15,682 nt of DNA from Pedobacter schmidteae (GTDB lineage: Bacteria > Bacteroidota > Bacteroidia > Sphingobacteriales > Sphingobacteriaceae), in assembly GCA_945906015.1 (NCBI GenBank), contig CAMDQV010000017.1:1-15682 (forward strand), read 5' to 3'. A model generated the notes under the pieces. That model made no database searches. It saw nothing but the letters and a program-made list of their open reading frames with translations, and was not told the DNA's origin. How positions within the stretch are numbered: the first letter of the stretch is position 1; the number at the start of each line of letters is the position of its first letter. A program made the translations under genes and the position numbers. Positions 6,824-13,061 of the stretch are shown here, piece by piece.

Positions 6824-8071
6824 ATGAAATATTTTTTCAATTTAATAGTAGTAGGTTTATTTATAATCCTAATTTCATCCTGCAAGGGCACTTTTGACGG
6901 TGAATTAGAAAAAGGAATATGGCGGGCCACTCTTAAAACAGGATCTGCCGAAGAGATTCCCTTTAATTTTGAAATAACCGATTCTGCTGACCAGAAATTA
7001 CTGGATATTATCAATGGAAAAGAAAGATTTAGAGTCAATGAAATTTCTACACTATCCGATTCAGTAATTATTCAGATGCCTCTTTTTGATTCAGAGATCA
7101 GAGCAGCACTTAACAATCAAACACTTAGCGGACAATGGATAAAGCATTATGCTGATAGTGATGAAGTTATGCAGTTTAATGCCAAAAAAGGAGACTCTTG
7201 GCGTTTTTTCAAAGATAAAACTGTCACCAACACCGCTATATCTGGGCGTTGGTCAGTTACATTCAATACCTTGAATAACAAAAGCAGTTATGCCTCAGTT
7301 GGTGAATTTACCCAGGAAAATGGCCGTGTTTTCGGAACATTTTTAACCACAACCGGCGATTACCGATTTCTTGAAGGAACAGTTTCTGATCAAAAATTAT
7401 ATCTATCCTGTTTTGACGGAAGCCATGCCTATCTTTTCACAGGTAAGCTTTTGAATGATAGCACCATTACCGAAGGTAAATTCTACTCTGGCCTATCTTC
7501 AATTGAAACCTGGACTGCTAATAAAAATGAAAAGGCAATTCTTCCTGATGCGTATTCAATAACCGATCTTAAAGATGGGTATGATCAAATCGATTTTTCA
7601 TTTCCGGATCTTAATGGAAAAAAAGTTTCACTTTCTGACCAAAAGTTTAAGAATAAGATCGTGCTTGTTCAGTTTTTTGGATCATGGTGTCCTAATTGCA
7701 TGGATGAAACGGCGTATCTAACTAGTTTTCATAAAAAATATCAGTATAAAGGAGTTGAAATTGTTGCACTGGCATATGAACGTACCAAAGATTTTGAACG
7801 TTCTAAAAAAAATATAGCTAGGTTGAGAGACAGATTTTCAGTGCCTTATGATATGCTAGTCACAGGATTCACGAAAGATAAAGTTGAGGTTTCTAAAAGT
7901 TTACCGATGCTTAAGACATTTATGGCATTTCCAACCCTGATGATCATTGATAAAAATGGCAAAATCAGAAAGATTCATACCGGTTTTAGCGGCCCTGGAA
8001 CCGGAACCCATTATGCTGATTTTGTAAAAGAGTTCGAGAAAACAATAGATGTTCTGCTGGCAGAAAAATAA
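6824..8071 (+). CDS. TlpA-family thiol-disulfide oxidoreductase lipoprotein
   Basis: A 415-residue lipoprotein with signal and lipobox ISSC (Cys20), so the mature protein sits in the periplasm or on a membrane surface. Residues of about 25-245 form a beta-rich region without a motif that I recognise; it has repeated W/G-rich patterns (GIWRATLKTG, SGQWIKHY, SGRWSVTF) suggestive of barrel-like sheets. Residues from about 255 form a thioredoxin/TlpA domain: SFPDLNGKKVSLSD, then FFGSWCPNCMDE with redox cysteines Cys289 and Cys292, and AFPTLMIIDKNG carrying the expected cis-proline. Such proteins usually reduce or transfer disulfides in the envelope; the substrate is unknown. It stands 16 bases after the acyl-CoA dehydrogenase gene and two bases before the M1 peptidase gene. 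Confidence 0.9.
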   Translation: MKYFFNLIVVGLFIILISSCKGTFDGELEKGIWRATLKTGSAEEIPFNFEITDSADQKLLDIINGKERFRVNEISTLSDSVIIQMPLFDSEIRAALNNQTLSGQWIKHYADSDEVMQFNAKKGDSWRFFKDKTVTNTAISGRWSVTFNTLNNKSSYASVGEFTQENGRVFGTFLTTTGDYRFLEGTVSDQKLYLSCFDGSHAYLFTGKLLNDSTITEGKFYSGLSSIETWTANKNEKAILPDAYSITDLKDGYDQIDFSFPDLNGKKVSLSDQKFKNKIVLVQFFGSWCPNCMDETAYLTSFHKKYQYKGVEIVALAYERTKDFERSKKNIARLRDRFSVPYDMLVTGFTKDKVEVSKSLPMLKTFMAFPTLMIIDKNGKIRKIHTGFSGPGTGTHYADFVKEFEKTIDVLLAEK

Positions 8072-8073
8072 AG

Positions 8074-10194
8074 ATGAAACATAAATTAATACTATGCTGC
8101 CCACTAATAGCAGCATTTTTTCTACTATCTTGTTCTACACCCAAAATGGTGAATCTTGATCCGGTCACGGTAATCGAAAATAGGCCAGAATCTACAGTAT
8201 ATCGCGGCAGCTATACCAGAAAAACTGACCTGATAAATATTAGACTTGACCTCAGCTTTGACTGGGACAGTGCCTATGTTCATGGAAAGGCTACCATTCT
8301 TGCAAAACCATATTTCTATCCTACAGATCAGTTGCTGCTCAACGCAAATGGATTTCGTATAAACAGTGTGTCTTTGGTTAATAGTTACGATAAAAAGCCT
8401 CTTCAGTATAGCTATGATGGTAAAATACTCTCAATAACTCTTGATAAAGTATATAGCAACGAGCAAAATTATACGGTTTTTATAGATTATGTGGCCATGC
8501 CTAATAAGTTGAAGATCGGTGAAGATATTTCGTCATCTAGCGACCGTGGAATGTACTTCATCAATATAGACGGAAAAAACAAGGATAAACCTAAGCAGAT
8601 CTGGACTCAGGGTGAAACTGAATGCAACTCAAACTGGTTCCCAACACTAAATGACACTCAGGAAAAAATGACTCAGGAACTAAATATCACAGTTCCTAAT
8701 GAGTTTGTTAGCCTTTCAAATGGTAGCCTAGAGTTTTCAAGTATGAATGGTGATGGAACTCGAACAGATAGCTGGCGACAAGAGCAGGCTCATTCAACCT
8801 ATCTGACTATGCTTGCTGTAGGAAATTTTACCATCACCAAAGATAAATGGCGCGATAAGGAGGTAAGTTATTATACCGAACCGGCATACGCCTCAACGGC
8901 CAGGCTTGTTTTCGGAAACACTCCCCAAATGATGGAATTTTTCTCTGTGAAACTAGGTGTTGATTATCCATGGGATAAATATTCGCAAATTGTTGTGAGA
9001 GATTTTGTAAGCGGAGCCATGGAAAATACCAGCGCTACAGTTTTTTATGAAGGATTAAATATGTCTGAAGGACAGTTTATTGATCAAAATCAGGATGATA
9101 TCATCTCTCATGAGCTTTTTCATCATTGGTTTGGAGATTTGGTAACTGCAGAATCTTGGGCAAACCTTCCCTTAAATGAGTCATTTGCTACCTATGCTGA
9201 ATATTTATGGGATGAATTTAAAAATGGGCGAGACCAGGCTGATTTTAAAGGATTTCAGGATCTGTCGGTTTATATTGGTAATAAAAATAAAGAGAACGTG
9301 GATGTGATACGTTTTGATTATGCAGATCGTGAACACATGTTTGATGAAATTAGCTATCAGAAAGGCGGAAGAATCATACATATGCTGCGAAAGACTGTTG
9401 GAGATGCGGCTTTTTTCAAAGCACTCAACTTATATCTTACCCGCAATGCCTATAAATCTGCTGAAATTCATGATTTGAGACTTGTTTTTGAAGAGGTAAC
9501 AGGTACTGACATGAATTGGTTTTTTAATCAATGGTTTCTGGCCTCAGGCCATCCTAAATTAGACATACAGAATAGCTTTGATCCTGAAAGGAAAGAGGTT
9601 TCTGTAACCATCAGGCAAAATCAGGACCTGTCAAAAACTCCGCTTTATCGTATTCCTATGGCTATCGATATCTATATTAACGGGAAGATAGAACGTAAGG
9701 ATATCGTTCTGGATAAGCAAAAGCAATCTTTTATTTTTCCTGGAGCCGCACTTCCAGATCTGGTGAACGTTGATGCTGAAAAATACATTCTAGCTGAAAA
9801 ATCAGAAGTTAAAACCTTGCAGCACTATGTATTTCAATACGAGCACGCTCCACTTTTTATGGATAGAATGGAGGCGGTAATCATGCTCCTGCAGAAAAAA
9901 GATGAAAGTCTTTCAAAAAGGATATTGATTGCGGCTTTCGAAGATAAAAACTGGGTAATTCGTAATGCCGCTTTATTGGTATTGGAATCCCTTTCGAACG
10001 AAGAAAAGACCTCAGTTTACCAAAAAATAAAGGAATTGGCTCTGAAAGATAGCAATTCACAGGTAAGAGCTTCGGCGGTTGAAATTCTTGGCAAATATTT
10101 CCGATCAATGGATAATCGCACTATTTTCGCAATTACAGAAAGGGATAAATCGCTTGCCGTAAAAAAGGCTACTAATGATGCATCACAAAAATAA
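8074..10194 (+). CDS. M1 family zinc metallopeptidase lipoprotein with C-terminal HEAT-like repeats
   Basis: A 706-residue aminopeptidase-type enzyme that would remove N-terminal residues from peptides outside the cytoplasm. The signal ends in lipobox LLSC (Cys20), so it is probably membrane-anchored. The N-terminal beta domain spans about 45-250. The active site is complete: exopeptidase motif GAMEN at 314-318, zinc motif HELFH at 346-350 with third ligand Glu369 in NESFA (18 residues later), and Tyr428 in YQKGG as the transition-state residue. A less common HELFHHW replaces HELAHQW, without loss of a ligand. Residues of about 590-700 look like helical HEAT-type repeats (AAFEDKNWVIRNAALLVLE, then ALKDSNSQVRASAVEILG). 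It starts two bases after the TlpA-like gene and is probably cotranscribed with it. Confidence 0.95.
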   Translation: MKHKLILCCPLIAAFFLLSCSTPKMVNLDPVTVIENRPESTVYRGSYTRKTDLINIRLDLSFDWDSAYVHGKATILAKPYFYPTDQLLLNANGFRINSVSLVNSYDKKPLQYSYDGKILSITLDKVYSNEQNYTVFIDYVAMPNKLKIGEDISSSSDRGMYFINIDGKNKDKPKQIWTQGETECNSNWFPTLNDTQEKMTQELNITVPNEFVSLSNGSLEFSSMNGDGTRTDSWRQEQAHSTYLTMLAVGNFTITKDKWRDKEVSYYTEPAYASTARLVFGNTPQMMEFFSVKLGVDYPWDKYSQIVVRDFVSGAMENTSATVFYEGLNMSEGQFIDQNQDDIISHELFHHWFGDLVTAESWANLPLNESFATYAEYLWDEFKNGRDQADFKGFQDLSVYIGNKNKENVDVIRFDYADREHMFDEISYQKGGRIIHMLRKTVGDAAFFKALNLYLTRNAYKSAEIHDLRLVFEEVTGTDMNWFFNQWFLASGHPKLDIQNSFDPERKEVSVTIRQNQDLSKTPLYRIPMAIDIYINGKIERKDIVLDKQKQSFIFPGAALPDLVNVDAEKYILAEKSEVKTLQHYVFQYEHAPLFMDRMEAVIMLLQKKDESLSKRILIAAFEDKNWVIRNAALLVLESLSNEEKTSVYQKIKELALKDSNSQVRASAVEILGKYFRSMDNRTIFAITERDKSLAVKKATNDASQK

Positions 10195-10197
10195 AGT

Positions 10198-10233
10198 AAT
10201 CCAATTCCTGATGCTAAAGACAGCTATTGGATT
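10198..10233. terminator. Candidate bidirectional terminator between convergent genes
   Basis: Arms at 10198-10210 and 10221-10233 pair at 11 of 13 positions (AATCCAAT with ATTGGATT, then CTG with CAG, separated by a two-base internal loop) around a ten-base loop. It lies in the 50-base gap between the convergent M1 peptidase and YvlD-type genes. The A/T-rich flank (CAAATAAAAATTT) is only a weak U-tract, and the stem is A/T-rich, so the strength is uncertain. Confidence 0.45.
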
Positions 10234-10244
10234 CAAATAAAAAT

Positions 10245-10592
10245 TTAAACAGCTTTTTCTGAGCGGAAAGCAGAAAATATCATTTGAATCAGTGCAAGAA
10301 CAGCAGCAAATAAAAAGGCAGAGAAAAACCCCTGTGTATTGAAATTAGCCATTAATTGATCAACTAATAATACCATTAACACAGTAATAATAAAAGACAT
10401 TAGTCCGAGCGTTATAAAATTGATAGGGAAAGTCAGAATACGAAGAATCATGCCGATTGTAGCATTGGCTAATGCAATAAGGGTGCCCGCTACAATTGCA
10501 GTCCAGAAATTATCTACCGTAACTCCTGGAAGAAGGTATGCAGCAATAGCAACTGCAATTCCCATTAATAATATTTCAATGATTAGTCTCAT
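10245..10592 (-). CDS. Phage holin family (YvlD-type) small membrane protein
   Basis: A 115-residue integral membrane protein with four hydrophobic segments, near residues 3-22, 29-52, 55-78 and 88-108, broken by PGVTVDNFW and the FPINFITLGL motif typical of the Phage_holin_4_2 / YvlD family. Despite the family name there is no phage context here, and related chromosomal genes are widespread with no settled role, often tied to envelope stress. The gene converges on the M1 peptidase gene and diverges from a small lipoprotein gene with only 28 bases between starts. A TACATTTT close to the -7 consensus is present on the minus strand in that gap but is one base off. Confidence 0.88.
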   Translation of the reverse strand: MRLIIEILLMGIAVAIAAYLLPGVTVDNFWTAIVAGTLIALANATIGMILRILTFPINFITLGLMSFIITVLMVLLVDQLMANFNTQGFFSAFLFAAVLALIQMIFSAFRSEKAV

Positions 10593-10620
10593 AATTCGTT
10601 TTTATAAAATGTAATAAACA

Positions 10621-11076
10621 ATGAAATTGAATAATCTCTTTTACATTTTCATATTTTTTTTTCTCCTACTTAGTTCCTGTAGGCAGGAAATGCCAAAAGA
10701 TAAGGTAAGCAGCGAATTGAAAATCGGTCTTTCTGATGATAGTACAGAAGTGATATTATCTAAAGTACCATCGTATATTATCGAAGAATTGAGGTCTGAT
10801 TCATTGAAGAATACTGAATGGATCAATTTTTTTGCTATTTATAAAGATACTTCCGATCAAGATCTTAGAGATTTTCAATCCGCTTTGGAAGGAACTTATA
10901 CGATCGCCGAAAAAGTGATCAGGTTTAAGCCAGAAATAGAATTTAAACCTGGCGTGTCTTACTTTGCAAGGTGTTATACTAAAATTCTGCTCAGGAAGCC
11001 TGAAGATATTATTTCTACCAGAAAAATATTTACTACCGGCGACTTTATTGAATTTAAATTCAGTTCAGCTAACTAA
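10621..11076 (+). CDS. Small lipoprotein of unknown function
   Basis: A 151-residue protein that I do not recognise. It has a clear lipoprotein signal with a strongly Phe/Ile/Leu-rich core and lipobox LSSC (Cys20). The mature part has an acidic/serine-rich stretch (about 25-70) and then a region at about 75-150 with alternating hydrophobic residues (EGTYTIAEKVIRFKPEIEFK, PGVSYFARCYTK) that resembles a small immunoglobulin-like or Big_5-type sheet. That similarity is impression only. It sits alone between the divergent YvlD-type gene and the rimP leader. The coding region is continuous with a normal ATG; codon use is like its neighbours. It stops about 65 bases before the terminator hairpin at 11141, which could serve it as a 3' end. 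Confidence 0.75.
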   Translation: MKLNNLFYIFIFFFLLLSSCRQEMPKDKVSSELKIGLSDDSTEVILSKVPSYIIEELRSDSLKNTEWINFFAIYKDTSDQDLRDFQSALEGTYTIAEKVIRFKPEIEFKPGVSYFARCYTKILLRKPEDIISTRKIFTTGDFIEFKFSSAN

Positions 11077-11097
11077 TATATGTATTGCAACCAGCTA

Positions 11098-11128
11098 TTT
11101 GCAATGCCGGATAGTTTTTTTATATTTG
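11098..11128 (+). promoter_or_regulatory. Exact Bacteroidota-type promoter for rimP-nusA-infB
   Basis: TTTG at 11098-11101, a 19-base spacer, then TATATTTG at 11121-11128 fit the -33/-7 consensus (TTTG, TAnnTTTG) at the preferred spacing. This is the best promoter match in the window. The RNA would start near 11133-11137, only a few bases before the terminator hairpin at 11141, with about 75-80 bases of leader before the rimP ATG. Confidence 0.65.
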
Positions 11129-11140
11129 CATCGATCTGAG

Positions 11141-11172
11141 AAGAGCCCCGACATTATCGGGGCTCTTTTTTT
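11141..11172 (+). terminator. Intrinsic terminator in the rimP leader (possible attenuator)
   Basis: A perfect 11-bp stem (arms 11141-11151 and 11157-11167, core GAGCCCCGA/TCGGGGCTC) with a five-base loop is followed by an unbroken T-run at 11166-11172. This is a textbook intrinsic terminator on the plus strand. It lies downstream of the promoter at 11098-11128 and upstream of rimP. It therefore either ends the upstream lipoprotein transcript, or stops most rimP-nusA-infB transcripts unless read through, or both. Confidence 0.85.
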
Positions 11173-11176
11173 ACCT

Positions 11177-11205
11177 TCCCATTTTTTTAATGGGATCAAA
11201 AAAGG
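11177..11205 (+). promoter_or_regulatory. Second leader hairpin and rimP ribosome binding site
   Basis: TCCCATT (11177-11183) and AATGGGA (11189-11195) form a 7-bp hairpin with a TTTTT loop, immediately after the terminator. AAAAAAGG (11198-11205) follows and is an unusually good Shine-Dalgarno for this window, six bases before the ATG at 11212. It decides that start over the in-frame TTG at 11206. The CTTTTTT of the terminator tail (11165-11171) is complementary to AAAAAAG at 11198-11204, so the ribosome site could be masked in one RNA fold. Confidence 0.55.
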
Positions 11206-11211
11206 TTGATT

Positions 11212-11676
11212 ATGAATATAGAGAAAAGGGTTGTTGAACTAGTTGAAGAGAAGATCGCTGATCGTCCAGATTTGTTTTTGGTTGATGCGCAGATGCATGC
11301 GAGCGGAATTTTGTCTATTTTAGTAGATGGCGATAATGGCGTTGCAATTAGTGATTGCGTTGCAATTAGTCGGCATGTGGGTTTTCATCTTGAAGAGGAA
11401 AATACAATTGAACAGGCTTATAGGCTTGAAGTTTCTTCGCCGGGTATTGATACTCCACTAAAATCATTCAGGCAATTTCAGAAAAATATCAATCGCTCCT
11501 TGAAAATCAAGTTGTTGGATGGTAATACCAAAGAAGGTAAATTGATCAATGCCGAGGAATCAGGCATTACCATTCAGGAAAGTGTGAAAGAAAAAGGGAA
11601 AAAAGCAGAATTGATAGAAAGCTTGATTCCATTTGCAATTATATCAGAAAGTGTAGTTTTAGTGAGTTTTAAATAA
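11212..11676 (+). CDS. rimP: Ribosome maturation factor RimP
   Basis: A 154-residue cytoplasmic factor needed for late assembly of the 30S subunit. The sequence shows the two-domain RimP pattern: N-terminal part with LFLVDAQMHASGILSILVDGDNGVAISDCVAISRHV (about 20-55), then the diagnostic YRLEVSSPGIDTPLKSFRQF near 73-92, and a C-terminal SH3-like region with LKIKLLDGNTKEGKLINAEE. Length is normal. ATG at 11212 is chosen because of the AAAGG six bases upstream. It opens the conserved rimP-nusA-infB operon, with 33 bases to nusA, and its leader carries the promoter and terminator listed separately. Confidence 0.96.
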   Translation: MNIEKRVVELVEEKIADRPDLFLVDAQMHASGILSILVDGDNGVAISDCVAISRHVGFHLEEENTIEQAYRLEVSSPGIDTPLKSFRQFQKNINRSLKIKLLDGNTKEGKLINAEESGITIQESVKEKGKKAELIESLIPFAIISESVVLVSFK

Positions 11677-11709
11677 CGTCCTGTACAAATGGGACAAATT
11701 CAATAAAAA

Positions 11710-12945
11710 ATGAGCAATATTAATTTAATCGATTCATTCCAGGAGTTTAAAGACTTCAAGAATATTGACCGTCCTACGGTTATTAGTGTTTTAGAAGAGG
11801 TTTTCCGCAGCATGTTACGTAAAAGGTATGGTACCGACGAGAATTGCGATGTGATTGTGAACCCGGATAATGGTGATTTGGAGATCTGGCGTACCCGAAC
11901 CGTAATGGAGGATGGATTTTCTGAAGATGATGATCTGGAGATTGAACTGGCAGAAGTAAAAACTTTTGACGCTGATCTAGAAGTTGGTGATGATTTTATC
12001 GAACAGATCACGCTTGAAAGTTTTGGCCGCAGAGCAATACTTGCTGCCCGACAAACACTCGTTTCAAAAATTCTTGAACTTGAAAAAGACGAAATATTTA
12101 AAAAATATAAAGATCGTGTTGGCGAAATAGTTTCTGGTGAAGTTTATCAGGTTTGGAAAAAAGAAACACTGGTGCTTGATGATGAAGGCAACGAGCTTTT
12201 ATTACCAAAAACTGAGCAGATTCCTGCAGATTATTTCAAAAAAGGAGATTCTGTACGTGCAATAATCGAAAAGGTAGAAATGTTAAATGGCAACCCCAAG
12301 ATTATTATTTCACGTACTGCACCAGAGTTCCTGCAGCGTTTGTTCGAAATGGAAGTTCCTGAAATTTTTGATGGCCTAATTACCATTAAAAAGATTGTAC
12401 GTGAGCCTGGTGAAAGAGCAAAAGTTGCGGTAGAATCTTATGATGACAGAATTGATCCTGTAGGAGCCTGTGTGGGCATGAAAGGGTCACGTATTCATGG
12501 TATAGTTCGTGAACTAAAGAATGAAAATATTGATGTGATCAACTTTACAAACAATATTTCATTGTATATTCAAAGAGCTTTAAGTCCGGCTAAGATCACC
12601 AGTATCAAACTAGATGAAGAAGAAAAAAGAGCAGCAGTATATTTGAAACCAGATCAAGTTTCGCTGGCTATTGGCCGTGGTGGACACAATATTAAGTTAG
12701 CCGGAAAGCTGACAGGATTCGAGATCGATGTATACCGTGAAGCAATTGAAGATGATGAGGATGTGGATATTGAGGAATTCTCAGATGAAATTGAAGGCTG
12801 GATAATTGATGAATTCAAGCGTGTTGGACTGGATACAGCAAAATCAATTCTGGCATTAAATGCAGATGAATTGGTAAAACGTACCGATCTAGAAGAAACA
12901 ACAGTGAAGGATGTAATTGAGATTCTGAAGTCAGAATTCGAATAA
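11710..12945 (+). CDS. nusA: Transcription termination/antitermination factor NusA
   Basis: A 411-residue RNA-polymerase-binding protein that modulates pausing, termination and antitermination. Domains in order: N-terminal polymerase-binding domain (1-~130, with VLEEVFRSMLRKRYG), S1 RNA-binding domain (~130-200, GEIVSGEVYQVWK onward), and KH1 with VGACVGMKGSRI at 251-262 and the GMKG loop at 256-259. KH2 has the IGRGG loop at 321-325 in SLAIGRGGHNIKLAGKLTG. A short acidic linker (EDDEDVDIEEFSDE) and one helix-hairpin-helix-like tail (about 360-411) follow. It lacks the two full acidic repeats of E. coli NusA (495 residues), as is usual in Bacteroidota. No Shine-Dalgarno is seen before the ATG. 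It could act on the terminator in its own operon leader. Confidence 0.97.
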   Translation: MSNINLIDSFQEFKDFKNIDRPTVISVLEEVFRSMLRKRYGTDENCDVIVNPDNGDLEIWRTRTVMEDGFSEDDDLEIELAEVKTFDADLEVGDDFIEQITLESFGRRAILAARQTLVSKILELEKDEIFKKYKDRVGEIVSGEVYQVWKKETLVLDDEGNELLLPKTEQIPADYFKKGDSVRAIIEKVEMLNGNPKIIISRTAPEFLQRLFEMEVPEIFDGLITIKKIVREPGERAKVAVESYDDRIDPVGACVGMKGSRIHGIVRELKNENIDVINFTNNISLYIQRALSPAKITSIKLDEEEKRAAVYLKPDQVSLAIGRGGHNIKLAGKLTGFEIDVYREAIEDDEDVDIEEFSDEIEGWIIDEFKRVGLDTAKSILALNADELVKRTDLEETTVKDVIEILKSEFE

Positions 12946-12968
12946 GTTATTTTGAGTTGTGATAGTTG

Positions 12969-12999
12969 AAAAAAAATCCGGGCACAGAAATTGCCCGAT
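12969..12999 (-). terminator. Minus-strand terminator-like hairpin between nusA and infB
   Basis: Read on the minus strand, ATCGGGCA pairs with TGCCCGGAT (one bulged base) around a seven-base loop, followed at once by eight T's (the A-run 12969-12976). This has the form of an intrinsic terminator for transcripts coming from the infB side. On the plus strand there is no T-run after the stem, so it should not stop nusA-infB transcription; there it could be a processing or stability hairpin. Confidence 0.5.
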
Positions 13000-13026
13000 C
13001 CCAAAACATATACTATATAAAAAACG

Positions 13027-13041
13027 TACTTTTGTACAAAA
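13027..13041 (+). promoter_or_regulatory. Possible internal promoter box before infB, with palindrome
   Basis: TACTTTTG at 13027-13034 matches TAnnTTTG exactly, about 28 bases before the infB ATG. It overlaps the perfect 12-bp palindrome TTTTGTACAAAA at 13030-13041. No TTTG or TTG lies at the proper -33 distance, so a full promoter is uncertain. GCGAGG at 13045-13050 is a weak ribosome site with an 11-base spacer to the ATG. Confidence 0.35.
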
Positions 13042-13061
13042 ATAGCGAGGTTAATTAATAA

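Noticed and set aside
10245..10592. 'Phage holin' gene as a sign of a prophage
   Set aside because: No lysis, capsid, integrase or other phage gene nearby; YvlD-type proteins are ordinary chromosomal genes.
10964..11209. 81-codon plus-strand frame over the rimP leader
   Set aside because: It overlaps the lipoprotein gene in another frame and runs through the promoter and terminator; the translation is not protein-like.
11677..11709. GTCC/GGGAC inverted repeat between rimP and nusA
   Set aside because: Only a 4-5 bp stem with no T-run; expected by chance.
12654..13004. 116-codon minus-strand frame opposite the end of nusA
   Set aside because: Serine-rich shadow of the acidic NusA C-terminus; nusA is unambiguous here.
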